Assembly: GCA_036852015.1 (NCBI GenBank) | Contig: JAANDG010000599.1 | Span: forward strand, 24,146 to 88,145 | Reading direction: 5' to 3' | Length of the DNA: 64,000 bases | Source of the DNA: Pelodera strongyloides | Lineage: Eukaryota > Nematoda > Chromadorea > Rhabditida > Rhabditidae | Part shown: in pieces, positions 1 through 13,943 of the stretch | How the letters are laid out: the number at the start of each line of letters is the position of its first letter | Position numbering within the stretch: the first letter of the stretch is position 1 | The notes under the pieces: model-generated | What the model was told of the DNA's origin: nothing | Databases searched by the model: none | The model's input: the letters and a program-made list of their open reading frames with translations, nothing else | Made by a program: the position numbers and the translations under genes

Positions 1-3000
1 ACGTATATAGAGTCCACGTCCCAGAATTTCATAATGCGCATGGGTTCTTGCTTGACCACCGCAGCACGCTTGATTATCTGATCTTTTTGGGCTTACTGAC
101 CTGGATTAGACCATTGACATAGATGAAGATCACTCCTCCAAATTCGATCTTCATCGTGCTCAACACCTTGTAGAGAGGATCCCACAGTGTGAGGTTGTTG
201 CAAGAGTAGGCGGAATGGGCAAAGTTGTCAGTTGCCGCTTTCTTAAATAAAACAATGTTTATCTTATGCAGATGGAGATTGTCTTTCCGGTTTTGGACAA
301 AATACGTAATGATGTACCTTGATTCCTGTAACGAAGTCGCTGTGTTGGTTGGAATCGACATAAACCTTGTAGTTGCTTGTATCGTCAAAAGTCAGAACTT
401 GGAAAGCATCAAACCACCTAAAAGCAGTGTTTATTTACTTGTCTTCATAGTCTTTATGCACAACGAAATAAAGCCCAGAGATGCGCAAAGTTATTGACTT
501 TTAAGTTCGCCCATAATTGTTGACAAGCCCGCGATTTCTATGACTTATGGTTAGTACTCTACCTTGGATGGGTGTAGGTGATATCGTCCATGATTCTGGC
601 AACGGTGTCGTTGAGCGTACGGAAAACAGAGCGCGTGGAGATCGAATCGTGAATGAGCACCGAAAGCGACCTAAATAGGGAAAATAAGCTTAATAAAAAG
701 TAAGATATGCCGAATATTATCATTTTAGTTCAGTCGCAATACCAACTTGTGGTTGTAGTCGAAACGGGCATAGTCGTTGTAGATGTTACAAGCGGGGGTC
801 TGACAGAATGTTCCTGCGAATCCAGCGGGACACTGGCAACTTCCGAACAGAGGAGTTCCTTGGTTCTCGCAGACAATCTAAATTAGCCAATTTTCTTTTA
901 GAACAGTAACAACTTGTTTTTTTTTCTGTTTAATCAAAGAAATAGAAGAGGGATCAGGAATTACCATACCGACTGGCATTGGTTTCCGGTAAAGTGGTGT
1001 GGGCAGATGCAAGTGCCGTTGACCATAACTCCGCCGTTTCCGCAACCATCTGGTGGGATTGGGGTGGGGAAGGAAGCGGAACAGAATCCAGTGGTCGATC
1101 TCAGCATTGTGTTACCAGCGGAATCGGTCATGTACACCTAAATATTATTGTTACTTAAGCTGTTCTTGACTTTTAGTGGACATTAAGATGAAAAATACGA
1201 TCGCGAGCGTACCTCGATGTAGTACAGCATGTTGGGAACTCGGCAGATAAATGATCCGAAGTAGAGGAAGAAGTGGCATTCATCACGATAGATTCCAGAA
1301 GACGCGTACACAATTTCACGTGCGCCGGATCCTAAATACATTGTTTTGTTATATTAAAACGCTAGCGAAGTAGATGAAGAGCATAATTGGAAACAATAAT
1401 TGACTTTAATGGACGTGCTTACTGAAAACCTCCAAAACGAAGTGATTCGATTAAATAACCAAAGAGGATTGCTCACTGTCGTTGGTGGTGATGATCGCCT
1501 CAGCATGAAGCTCTCTAACGTGCGGAGTCCAGGCGTTGTTGATATGAGCGACGAGATGCGAATCCTCTCCTAAAAGCATCAAATTATAAATCATATGTTT
1601 ATTTAATCAAGAAGCAACAAAATCTCTAAACATTTATAAATTGAGGTTGCACGACATTGTCTTTAGTTATAACTAGACACGGGGACTAGTTTTTAAACTT
1701 TTTGAATAGTGATCTTAAATAAAAGCTGACTCCAGGTGGGCTGCTTGGTTGTTTCATCCGAGTTTAGGTCAGTGGTGACTCCAACGAAGAGGTCGTAACG
1801 AGAGGTGGCTGTGACACGGTACTGGCACACAGAGTGACCTGCGCTCTTTGACGTCACTTGCACCTAAAGCCATTGATAGTTTTGTAAAGTACTCATACAA
1901 AGGGGGCGTTAGTTTGCTGGTGCATTTAGTTAGAGTTAGTTTTGCATATGGGATTTTTCCGAGACATTTGAATAATAGCTTACAAGGTATGGTCCAAGCG
2001 ACGGACCGTCCAACTTGTAGATGTACAGGTTTCCAGATGTGACGATCATGTTCGGAGAGAAAACGGTCATATTGGGCGATGTGACGAGAACCGTGAGGTC
2101 AGCTAAAACAAACAAGTTTCTACTCTGATTTCGAAGCCAAGAACATCGATGCCGATTCTACGCGAGCACTACAGTTTTGCACATCTCGTTTTGCCCCGGC
2201 GCTTTTTTGTTCAGATATAGATTGCTGGCGTGGAAAGTTATATTTGAATTTCTCAAATGGTGTTTTTTGCTGCCTTCAAACATAAAAAAACTAACTTCCT
2301 GTGGCGACGATATGCACGTCGGAGACGGATTCATCAACGAAGAAGGTCTGGTATTTGGGCACTCTGCTGCAGTCCTCAAGATCGTTGGTGAGCAAGAAGT
2401 CCTGACTGTATCCGTACCAAGCAAGTCCACTGGTGGCGACGTCCATGTTATCGATGTCGGTCTAGAATTGAATGATATTCAAAGCATTTAGTCTTTACTC
2501 CTTGTGTACGTAACCGAGGGAGCAGAGAGCCAAGATTATTTTTCTACATTCAAGTGTATTACCTTGACAACTTGTCCGAGGGAGAAGGCAGCGACTCCTC
2601 TCATGGATTCGTAGCCCATGTTGTTCAGGTCGATGTTGCAGCTGTAACACACAGAATATATTAATGGTTTCTTGGCTTCCGAATTGCCAAATCTTTTATG
2701 AAGGAACTTCTTTTTTAGTACAGTGAGGAAAATGGGCGCAAACCCAAAAAATATGCAAACAGACATAAAACTAACTGTCCAGTGACGGAGTCGGAAAGCA
2801 TGAAGTAGAGTTGTCCTCTGTAGAACGAGAGTTGGTTGAGCAGCTGATATCTCACATCGTCGGCATCGTTGGCGACTCCATCAGAGAAGATGAAAATTGG
2901 CGAGCGCTGAATGATAAAGTTGCACAATTACATATGAATTCACAAACAAGCCGACATTTGTGAGTTATTTCTTTAAAATCGTAAATGCAATATATGTGTG

Positions 3001-6000
3001 AAACACCCACCGGGTACTTCTGGAATGCGGTCTTTTGAAGAACTTCAGAGATTCCGAGATAAAGAGCATCATCGCAGGTGGTGTCGGTAGGAGGGTGAGT
3101 GAGAGACTGAAGTGAGTTTCGGAACTGATCGTATCGGTCGAACTCGGCGCTGAACAGCACTCCTGAAATAGAATACTTCATTAATGGACAAGTGCTTTTG
3201 TTCCTTCTGCTCCACATAAATTGTTCCCTTTTCACTTAATGAAAGACATTATGTGTGTGCATGTATGAATTTTTTTTTTTCATATTTGTGCAGTAGTAAA
3301 GAAACAGTGGCATGCGCCTTGTTCCACGCCACCGGTCGCTGGTTCGAGCCCGGCCCGGAACCCCTTCACCTCACCAAAGGTGTAAAAGTTGGTAGCTGGG
3401 TAAAACCGGCGGAGATAAATAGGCTTCCCGAGAAAATTGGCCTCCGGGAAGTTTAAAGGCCAGTTCGTTCGGCTACAGAAATGAACCGGACCCCGGTGCA
3501 CCGTTTCTGCGGATTCGGTTGATATAACCGGTACACTTTATCTTTTTAAGTAGAGAAGCAGCTGACCATTGTTCTGCACGACAGAGAGCACCCATCCCTG
3601 GATGTATCCAGCATGTCCACTTTCGAATAGAGCATTGATGCTGTCGGCCGATCTGAGGATGGCATCCATCTAAATTTATGATTATTATTCGTTAATAACA
3701 ATTCGTTTCGCTGAAGGAAATATTTTCTACGATGTCAACCGAACAATTCGTTCCTTACCATACCGTACACTTATGCAAAAATACATCGCTTACCTGAGCG
3801 TTCATAGTCTGTGCTGATCTGACAACGAATCCAACGACTCTGTGACGGAGATCGTAAACCTCGGGGGCTGGGTTCGGGCAGAAAACTGAGAATAACAAAT
3901 TTATACAATCAACTTATCATTCGTTTCGCCTACTTGTTTAGCCGCACATACTAGGGTATAAATTTCGTTTACATCGATTAGGGTACTGGGTATCACTTAC
4001 CATTTTGACAGTAGTCTCCAGAGTATCCCTTCGCGCAGATACATCGGTTATTTTGGAAGTCGAGAACTCCGTTGTTGAAACACTTTTTCAGCTCACACTG
4101 TGGTCCTTCAAAGTCCTGTCCGCAGTAGCAGGTCTGAAACGAGGATTTTCAAGATTCTGGTTATAATGTAGTCGTCCTTTGGAATAGATATTGTAAAAAG
4201 AGAAACTCGTTTCAAAAAGTTTAAAATAATATACTAAACATACACCGTTAACGAGAATTCCATTATTATAGCACTCGGATACAGGTGCGAGGGTGGGTGG
4301 GAATCCGGTGGGCGGATTGGGCGTCAAATCACAATCGAAGGCGTACACTCTCTGCCACGAGTCACCCTGAAATGAGTTGCCTTTTAATGCAATGCCAACA
4401 AGTTTAGATCAACCAGATCATATCCAGCCATCAACAGTCTGTCCTATGTGGCTCACGGTGATGTTTTTTGAGAACCATCAAGTGTAGCAAAGTAAACCCC
4501 TCTTGAAATTACTATGCACTCACATGTTCATCGACTCCTTGAACCTTGACGTGATATAGGGTGTCACGGGTGCAAGTGAATGTTCCATTGGTGAGATGAG
4601 GGGAGAAGCACGAATATCTGAAACAGGTAATCAATTTAAATAAATATCTAACCTTTAAAAAAAATAAGGAGCACCCCGTTTGAGCCTCCCGTTTAATATG
4701 ATCCATTTGCTCATACAGTGCTTACCTTGTGAGAAGATTGTGGTTCTGAGACCAACGTCCTCCAGAATAGAAGTCGACGTTCTAAATGAGTACATTAGAA
4801 TATGCACATCAACAAATTTAAACCTCAACGGTAACAAGGTTGTCTATGAATGATTTTTTTCCTTGAATTCATCAAGGCTTACCTGTGGAGCAACTGGGAA
4901 GACATCATGTGCCAACTTGAAGGCAAAGTACGAAGGAGTGTTCATGACAGGATACCGGCCAACAGCCTGTAAAGTCACAATATGTTATTTCTGTTCACTA
5001 CATTGATTTGCACAAATAGCATGAAAGGCAAGCTCCAGTTTTTTTCAATCCCGGGTGATTATTCCAGAATTGCTAAATTCATAATTATCTTCCTCCTATG
5101 GTGCTGTAACCAGTTACAGTTAGTTTAGCAGTTAGCCAACCTGGTTGGGGGCAGGAATGAATGTCTGAACGTTGTCATCTCTCTCGTCGGTAACGAATCC
5201 ACCATCGGGGTAGATGAAAGTAGGAGCAGCCACTTCGAAAGCACACGCGCTAAATAAGCAAATGCAAATTATAACCATTAAACGATTCTCTTACGATTCA
5301 ATGACAACAAAGAAACATGACCTTAATATGTTACAGAATAGGGTTTGTATTCTGAGTTCCCTAGCAATAATAGTTGTTGTGGATAATAATTTGTCTTTGC
5401 CTTCGTGATGTGTTGCTAACATTCACACCTATTCTTATCACGTATCTCATTGCGAGCTCGTCCTGGTGCCCTAATTGCCTGTTCTCTTGCCCGATGGTGG
5501 TTTTGTGTTCGCAAAGTAAGTTATCAAACAGAAGTCACATATCCGACTGATTCAACTAGTGCTACATCCCGACTGTTTATGCTAGTGCTAGCTGCAATAG
5601 TGTTCACGCTCAGTCTACCATCCCCCATATTTAGATGGATAGTATTCTCACCCTTGCACCTCGGATACAAGTTGGATTGTGTATAGTCCCTCTCCACGTT
5701 GTTCCATTGGAGAGCAGAAGACCAGAGAGGTCATAGAGTCAGAGATGACGTCATCAGCACAGGGAGGAATCACTTCGCCTAAATAATATCGAAACTCAGT
5801 CTTCCGTTCTCAAGTTCCTCAAACTTTGCGAACAGAACAAAAACATTTGAGCCGCAAACATCACTCCTACTAGTTAATATTGCATTTTTGCAGGAGTAGT
5901 TCAATAATTGGGTGTGTTTAATAATTTAACGTACACATACCTGAGTTAAACTAATGTTTTTTGCACTGCTTCATTGTTCGGCTTACAATTAGCATTTTCT

Positions 6001-7408
6001 TGTTATCTTGATAATTCTAATGCGAGCAGTCCTATTCATTATTTCGTTGGACGGCCCCCTCCCCCAAAAAAGCGCTCTATCAGTGCTTCCCACTCTATAT
6101 ATCACTAACCGGGGGCACATAATAAAGTACTCTTATCGAGAAAGGGGCAACTAGTCATTTACACACAATTTGCAACGTGGAAAGATAAGGAATATACACT
6201 CCTAATGCCAGTAGCTGTCTGTAAATCGACGAATGGGGGTGAATTTTAAATATTGGCATATCATATATAGTTGGGGTACAATGTGAGGGATAATTTTGAA
6301 ACATCGGATGACCATGCTTAAAATTGCTGGTACATGTGATAAAGTGATTAGGGGAACCCTCTGCTTCTAACTTACCGGCGGGATCATAGAGCTTGGCGTA
6401 TGGTCGTCCACCGTTCACTCCTTGCACCGTAATGGAGATGTTCAGGGGCATTGACACATCAACGAAGAATGTCCAACTGAAAGGACATGACACTTAAAAT
6501 TTGTTAAACATACAACACTTACAAGTTGGGAAGGAAAGGGGGGGGGGTGTCGATTCGATTTACGCATTGGTAATGTCTTTAGCTGGTAATAAGGGAAGGG
6601 TAGGTTGCAGTCGGTCGATAACGAGCATACGCTGAGAGGCAACTGTTGCACATTCTCCTCACTTACCGGTCATCGCAAGTGAAAGAAACATCAAGTTCGA
6701 CCAGGTCACCATATGTATCCGAGTCCATACCATCGTGAACGATGATCCGCGAGATGTTATAACAGATCGCTGGAAAGAATAGGATCAAAATAACTAAAAT
6801 ATCTGCATTGTTTACTGGCTCTTTCGGAGTTGTTGACAAACTCTTGCTAGTTCAACAATATGTTAAGTTAGTTCAACAGCTTCCTGCAGTTGCCGGAATC
6901 ACTGACGGCAGTGATAGAGAGAGAGACAAAGAGAGAGTTAGGGAGAGGCCAGAGTGACAGACAAAGAGAGAGATGAACTCACGGTTTTCGCACAGTGATC
7001 CAGTGTATCCGGGTGGACAGCTTCCGAGCACGTTCGCTTCTTGGACCGGCTTGGTGACTGCCTTGGGCACAAATGCGGGGGCGCGTGCAGCAGTCTTCGC
7101 ATGAGGATCAGCAAGCACGGTGTTTAGCAGACGCGTCACTGGAAATGATTTGATCGTTTAGTATTAGCAGTACTATCCAGCAAATCGTGGAAAAACTTAT
7201 CGAGACTTATGATATTTATGTTTTGGCAGCCGTGATTGGAAACATCACAACAAGCAACAGAACAAGGGAGGAACATGATTCATAAATGTTAAATATAAAA
7301 CGCACAATAATGTCCTCTTTGTTCCAGGAGCTCGCGGGTTCTCTTGGGTGCGGCCGAGGTCGCGAGAGCGCAAAGCGCGGCCAATAAGACCACGGTCCGC
7401 AACTCCAT
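1..7408 (-). CDS. secreted EGF-like / von Willebrand A protein, IRG-7-like (3' end outside window)
   Basis: Twenty-seven in-phase exons give about 1033 residues before the window edge. Exons (high to low): 7408-7306, 7138-6983, 6769-6667, 6476-6376, 5778-5652, 5249-5141, 4966-4883, 4781-4726, 4617-4524, 4366-4244, 4133-4001, 3885-3794, 3669-3567, 3162-3011, 2906-2776, 2641-2563, 2461-2296, 2102-1984, 1863-1731, 1569-1477, 1331-1213, 1137-970, 877-747, 670-563, 417-318, 241-101, 77-1. A signal peptide (MELRTVVLLAALCALATSA) opens the protein. EGF-like modules (CPPGYTGSLCEN, CYCGQDFEGPQCE, CICAKGYSGDYC, CICPHHFTGNQC, CQCPAGFAGTFC) alternate with two vWA-like regions; the first contains FIFSDGVANDADD, the second IFIYVNG. 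The order resembles nematode IRG-7-type proteins implicated in gut immunity; that link is inference. The exon at 1569-1477 must end at the GTGAGC donor, because reading on meets an in-frame TAA at 1453-1451. The acceptor before exon 2461 and the donor GTTAGT uses are weaker. Confidence 0.85.
3290..3548 (+). repeat. tRNA-derived SINE-like repeat in an intron
   Basis: Inside the 3163-3566 intron of the EGF/vWA gene lies a GC-rich block unlike the surrounding AT-rich intron. It has a Pol III box A-like stretch (TGGCATGCGCC, about 3308) and, 33 bases on, a near-perfect box B (GGTTCGAGCC, 3341-3350), the spacing found in tRNAs. The acceptor stem does not close, so it is not a tRNA gene. A tRNA-unrelated body follows, ending in CTTTTT-like sequence near 3540. 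Ends are approximate; no target duplication was recognised. Confidence 0.5.
6914..6976. repeat. GA-rich simple repeat
   Basis: Interrupted GAGAGA tracts lie in the second intron of the EGF/vWA gene, immediately before the exon that ends at 6983 (donor GTGAGT at 6982-6977 on the minus strand). Confidence 0.7.
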
Positions 7409-10400
7409 CCTCAGTCCAAACTACCTGCAATTAATCAAACACACGTCAAGATTTTAATCTACATCGTGGCGAAAAAATTAATTACACTTAGCGCAACACG
7501 GATTGCAACAGCATGCTAGCATAAACTCATTTGGTGGAGAAAAGTAAAGTAAGCCAGGAGCTGGCATTCACTGACGAATGGTGATGTCCTGCACTCGCTG
7601 TTCACTTTATCACAAAATTGTTATCGTGAGAATTTACGGCGGCTGACGGTTGTAGATATGCACACTGACAGCACTACGACACGTTTCCAACAACGCCCTC
7701 CTTGGTGGAGCCGAATGCAGTGATGAGACTCCTTATCTAAACCACTTTGTAATATGGCAATTTGGCTTCTGTTCCTCACACAATGATTTATTGATCTGGC
7801 AGATAGGGGTGGCAAATTGATGGTTATTTGTGAAAAAAAATAAAGTTCTTTATGGCAATACAATAAAGTATAGAACAGTAGCATTGTTTACTGAACAAAT
7901 TACCACTTATTTGCAATGTGAATTTGAATGTGCCACAGCGTCCCATCACATGGAGCGTACATCATCTTCAAATGAATAATGGTGAAATATGTGTTGCCCA
8001 AGCATATTTCAATCAGCGAGGGTACAACACACTTGAGGAGTATCTTTTAGGTCCTTGCAGTATTGTATTGTATTTTCAGCAAACCACGATCCGCCAACTG
8101 AATTCTCTGGATACGATTCACACCTGCGTAATTAGGGAAATCATTTTATTTGTAAGTTTACTGCTTCACAATACTGAAGCAACTTTTAATTGTACACAAG
8201 TAAACGATGGCAATTGCCTCCTTCGTTCGCTACACAATAGTCACGACATTACTTCTTCACTACAGTTCATTTTTTTTAATTTATCTTTCATAACACTTCA
8301 AGCATTTCGTTAATAAACAAAATGAAAGGTTAAGTGTTTCTCTACATATATATCCATATACTAAATGATGCGATCTAACTGCCAGTCGACCTCTAATCGT
8401 CGCCATATCTATTAATTTGACCTTGTGAGTTTTTTTTTCAATGCAATACTCTGCAATTTTTACGCGAACACACGTTTTTCTGTCTCTTAACTAAACTGCA
8501 AATTATAAGAATTTCGTTTAAACTTTGATCGCCTCACCCTTAGAATGTTTTCCCCAGTAATTAGAATATTTTAACAAATAGTTACATTGTCGAAGAAACA
8601 TATTGCATATAGTGCTGTTTTAACTGACAGAAGGGAGCGTTCGTTCCGCAGAACTTACTTATTTATTAAATAAAAATAAAGGGCTTTTCATTCAAGAAAA
8701 GCTTAGACGAATCGTTATTTTTCTAAATATTCATTTTTTTGTACAGTAAACCAACGTTTATTCGGAAATAAGCTTTCAGTGTTTTGCGAGAAAAATTTGA
8801 TTTATTTATTTATTCATTTGTTTTCAAGGTAAATTGGTTTTCACCAAGATCCTTCAAAACAAAAATTCATATTCATTCGCACAAAAAATCCATCCCAGCT
8901 AATCAAATTCATGCAGCAGATGTGTTTTCTGATGTCCGATTGTCTTTTTCCCACCATTGATGTGCATACAAATTTGAGGTCGTTGATCTGCATATACATG
9001 CCCGGTTACATCCAATTATTATGCCTATTTTTCTTCCTTCTTTCTCAAGAATGATTGCCACTACGCATATGTATATGTTAATAATCTTACTTATCCATAT
9101 GAATTAGTTTTTAAAATTTACGTTTAAAGATTCTTTACTTTTTTAACTGCGACAGAACTTCGGTGCAGAAGCGATGAGCCACTAGACTTATATAAAAGCG
9201 GATGGTGTTATCAAACCAAAGCTTAAAAAAGAGTACATCTACATTGTCCTGAATTATCTATCTATCACACCAATCACTTATGTTTGCCGTTATGACCCGT
9301 GTTTATGCAAACTTTGTGAAGCGCAGTTAGCCCGCATGTCAAAGAAAGATGCTATCTACAAGTATCGTATTTCAATGTGTCTCATATCGTAGTGTTGCCT
9401 TTGATCTCCATACAAAAACAGATGTCATACTTACGTACTCCTCTAGGTCACTTAACAAAGGAACTCAGGATTTTAGTTTTCCGCATTGGCTTGTTGTCTC
9501 ATTTCGAGTTAATAGTTATCCATTATGCGCGGCTCAAAATTCTGAAAAGCTTCGAACTTCAGTTTCTTTCACCGTTATTTAATTGCTCACTCACTATCAT
9601 GGCAGCTCCAATGTGTCATGATCAAAATATCGATATGCAATTTAAGCCCAAGTCTTTGGGGAAAAATGATCAGGGAAAAATGGATCTGCCCTCCTCTGGC
9701 CAGTTCATTATGTACGCAGTTATTCCCAGCTACATTGCGGTTCTGAATTCCGATGAAGTGTTGTCCTGTCACTTCTTCTCAAGAACATCTCATTTTTTAT
9801 TACAAACTAAGTTTTTTTTAACCGTTCTTTCTAATTTTTTATGACTCTCTTCGAATACATCACTGCATTTATCGTACAGTGATGTTTTACCTAAAACTTT
9901 ACTGAGACCCCAATTCAGTATTGTGCGCGTACGGTGGTTTTTTGTCCAGATTTTGGCACATTCGCACGGATATTACCACCAAGCACCGTTGAACACAATT
10001 ACAAAGTGGTAGTGATTCATATAGTGAATAACAAACACAATTTATCCAGATTTAATTATTTCGATCGATAATAGGCGATCGCTTGGCCCCATTACCCACG
10101 TTTGCAGTGAACTCTGGGAGGAGGAGGAGCCACAAGTACAGCTTCATTGCATACTGTGTGAATATGGTACCTCCCATAAACATCCCCTCCCCCTCTCCCC
10201 ATTCCTTTCACGCATCACCCCCCTAATCATTCTTTGCAGAGACCAGCGATAGTCCTCTTAACATTGTGGACTGTGTTAGTGGAATATGAAATGTTCTTTA
10301 CCATGTTATATGTGCGTTATTAGTTCTTACTTTAGTATGATTCACGTTGCCGTGAGGACACTAGAACACGGGCATTGGTTGTATGAACTCGGATAAATAA

Positions 10401-11810
10401 AGTCCGGATCTCGTCAGGGCCCAGACGTTTTCACAAAAATAGCCACCTGCCATCCTTCTTTTTTTTTTGTTATTTCCACACTGTGTGGCTGTTGAAAGAC
10501 GCGCTTCTGTACTTTTAAGCGAGTATAAATTTCGCGCGTAACTCTCGCGCTCCATATGGCTCCACTAGCATATTTTGAGGAATCTTTTTTAAAATAAAAA
10601 AGTTCGGATACGGAAAGTAGTCGGTAGTTAGGCAATTTGGCGCACGACAAATAAATGTTATTCCAACAATAATCCTAGAGGCATGTGCCCGTTCTCACTG
10701 TAGCTGACCCATCGAATTACTTTAGAGTCAGTAGTTGTAAATCATAAGACTTGTTAACAGCGTCTCTGTATTGTTGTTCATCGTAGGTAGGTAGCACGTG
10801 GGTAGCACGATATTGTGCTTCTTTCCAGCGTTACACATTTGAAAACCATGAAATAAATTGGAAATATCCGTAGATACTGTATGTGCGCCCACTCTATGTG
10901 TTCACAATGCGACTGCGAATCCTAATGAAGACTTTTCTTTTTTTTGTTATATGTGAATTCCAGGCGAATCCTAATGAACGCTTTTATTTTTTCATTGTAT
11001 GTGAATTCCAGCTTTTTATTACAATTTTTTCAAAATGAAAGAACGGCTACATGCTAAAACTGTTGAATTAAATGCTGCAACTTATGTGGAAGATTACCAT
11101 TCTCACTTTGCGCTGCAACGCAAGCACCAATGGGACCACTATTTCATAATGACGATCGATATATGATAATGACCTTTGATGTGAACGGTTTTCTGACAGA
11201 TTTTCGAAGGGGCGTCCATAAGTGCAGCTTTCCCTTGTCTGACACGAGCACCTCGCAGAAAGTGCTCATTCTGAACATGATCCTACATTTCGAGTAACCG
11301 TCAATTGCTCGACTTTTTCTATATAATTTCATGATATTTAAAAGAGAAAACAATTTAGATAGGAAGCGCGGGTCCTTAAAAATCGTGTCAACGTATTTTC
11401 TAGTTTTTTTTTTACAACACATGAGTAGATTATTCAGAACCGTTCAGGAGATTCTATTAACACAAATAAATAAATGAATCATCAATATTAGTTAACGAAT
11501 GACATCCGAGTGTGTCGCCTTATTGGCCTGCCGAAATGAATTGCCATCGTTGTCTAACATTACAACACAAGTGAATTAAATGGAAATTCCTCGAGTGCTA
11601 TGTTTTGCTGTTATTTAGCTTTTGCAAAATATTCTTTCACAAAAATTGACAAAGATAACTTATTGTTTTTTTTTCGTTACTACTTCTTTATTACCATTGT
11701 CGTCTTGTTTTTCTCTTTTGTTTACTTCTTAGTAGAATGACTGTCAATTGGTCAGAAATAGATGTCTCTGATGAACATCATAGAAGAGAAGGTATTTTTT
11801 CAGGTGCCCG
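7409..11810. other. intergenic stretch, no supported gene
   Basis: AT-rich sequence upstream of two divergently placed genes. Open frames of 131 codons (7918-8313) and 155 codons (9377-9844) occur, but neither has splice support, codon pattern or a recognisable family. A 49-bp tandem duplication lies at 10915-11011. Promoters of both flanking genes should be at the two ends. Confidence 0.5.
10915..11011. repeat. two-copy tandem duplication of about 49 bp
   Basis: The segment beginning GCGAATCCTAATGAA and ending TGTGAATTCCAG occurs twice back to back (10915-10963 and 10964-11011) with a few substitutions in the T-rich middle. Confidence 0.75.
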
Positions 11811-13943
11811 ATGAGTTGGTGTAAACTGAACATATCGAAGGAAAAACTTGGTACTGTTGCCAGAGGAGTTCTCTCTCACAAGGTAAGCCCTTTTTTATTT
11901 TACTGAAGAAAGTTTAGCAAACCTTGCTGACTGGTGGAGCAGCATCTGATTCAAAATGCTCTAGAAGACTGGGTAGTTTAGGAGCTGTTGAATGCGGTGT
12001 GTTTTCTCAGTCTTTTTTTTTGCAAAGACATGTCGAAAATCTTTTGTAGGAAGACTTGAAGCATCTCCTTCGTTATCTGGTGGAGGTTAATGCTTCGGCT
12101 TATCTGGCAATTCTTCTGTATTTTATCTTCCTCCAATTCCTCGGACCGTTGTATTCGGCGTATGTATTTTTTATTCCACATTGTAAGTAAGAAAACAAAG
12201 CGCATTGTGCGTGACGATGCTTAAAGAAAAATAGTGCACATTATACGGCTATTGTAAAGTAGGACTCAAACAATTGTCTTTCCTTTTAGCCTGTTGATCA
12301 CAGCTCTTCTAATTTTCGTCATGATCGTCTCCCTGCTGCTCCTGTATAAGGGGTATTCGGTGAATCGTCTCAAGACTCCACTTTTCAGCGTAGGTTACTT
12401 TCGAGGGTACTGATTTGTCCTGCGAAGTCCATGGGAAACTACCGAATCGTTGTTCGCTCGGTTCCATATTATTGTTAGATCAATGCAAATATTGAGTATT
12501 TCCTTCCACTTTAACAAAAAAATATCGCGTAAAATTCAACACTTTCTAAATTTCCTGAAACGAACCTGTGCATGCTGATGAACAATCAATCGTCAATAAT
12601 AGATATTTTATGAAACGATTCCTTTAGTTCCTGCTCACCTTTGGTGTTCTGGTCAACTTGCGTGTTAATGTGCTAACAGTCACTGACTCTGTCTACGCAA
12701 TGGTGATTACCAACGTTGCTGTTCCGCTCACTTCGTTCCTATGTGACAAGTTGGCACAATGTGGGAACGTATCTACAGACACAGTAATTCCGTTTTTCTT
12801 TTTTTCTTTTTTATTGTAGTCCGTACTAGAAACACATTTCACATACGCTTTTGCTATCGATCATAGAGAATTGTATTACACAATTGCAGGAGTCGACGGA
12901 TTGTGAAAGCATTCAGAGCGAATGGAATGAATTCCGCGCCAATCTCAGACCAGCAAGGGTACTGTGCCTATCATGTACAGGAGCAATGAGGAACTTTGAA
13001 CATGATTTATGTATTTGAAGACAATGTTTCACATCTATTCCAGATGTTCGTTCTTGATGAGAATGATTCGGGAACGTTCTCTTACGATCAAGAAGATGCC
13101 CCTTCGGAGTCGGCAGATCAGGAGCAACAGCCAGAGGACGTCCAATACGAACCAGTAAATGTGCTGGCTAACAACGACGTGCCCTTCGAACACGATGAGG
13201 ATAACATTAGGGTACGGCGAGTTTAGTTATCTGGATTTAGTACCTACAAAATAACGCCATTTTTTATCTCTTCACTCATTAACTACTGAGTTCTTCTTCA
13301 GCGCGTGTTTTCAAGTGTCGTTCGTGATTTAGGAGCTATCTGTCATAAACGTTTTCTGACAGATAATCATCGCTCATGCAATTATTATGATGTCAACTGC
13401 TAAGGAGGATGGTAGCTAATAAAATCGAAAAACTAATATATTAGTTCGAATCTTTCAGGCCATAGTTGAAGCCATTCTTGGCCCTCCAGAAGCCGATGAT
13501 CTAACTGATTCAGAGCGCCACTCTAGTGATGAAGATTACACTACTGATGAGGAAAATGGAGATTTCGAGGTATGCTGAGACTAAATTAAAGCTTCAAGTT
13601 CGTGGTGGAACAGGAATAATTGTTATTCGGTTTCTAGCAATTCTTGATTAGGTTTGCTATACTTGTGATGCTAAATGTGGTTTCCTTTTACATAACGGAT
13701 ATGTAAGAATATGCGCGAAGGAGCAATTTTTCAATACATTGCTTAAAAAAAAAACGTTAGACTACGGTTTAGGTTGTGCACAATGGCTTCCTTCGTCAAC
13801 CGTCGATGGACAGTGGATTCTCGCATGAACTCAACGTGGGCGATGTGCTCAATATTATTGCTGACGATGAGGAGATCGAATTTGACATCGACCTGGAGGA
13901 CAGAGTGATGATCCTCCACAGGGGCGGCGAGTACAACTATTAA
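11811..13943 (+). CDS. multi-pass membrane protein with acidic cytosolic-like tail, unknown family
   Basis: Eight exons (11811-11882, 12050-12159, 12290-12389, 12628-12783, 12890-12958, 13044-13211, 13459-13569, 13773-13943) join without frame breaks into 318 residues from MSWCKLNISKEK to GGEYNY. Residues about 39-61, 62-80 and 95-112 are strongly hydrophobic, and a fourth, weaker segment may follow (VYAMVITNVAVPLTSF). Residues from about 165 on are polar and very acidic (for example HSSDEDYTTDEENGDFE and IADDEEIEFDIDLEDR). All introns have GT-AG ends, and donor/acceptor phases agree at every junction, which makes the structure credible although I do not recognise a family. No signal peptide is visible; the first membrane segment may serve as anchor. 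Confidence 0.75.

Noticed and set aside
7918..8313. 131-codon open frame
   Set aside because: No family resemblance, splice signal or signal peptide; composition fits chance in AT-rich DNA.
9377..9844. 155-codon open frame
   Set aside because: Longest single open frame in its region, but it is rich in Ile/Leu/Phe/Ser as expected from AT-rich noncoding sequence, and its neighbours on both strands are open as well.
13338..13368. Small hairpin ATCTGTCA/TGACAGAT
   Set aside because: Eight-base stem inside an intron; expected by chance at this length of sequence.
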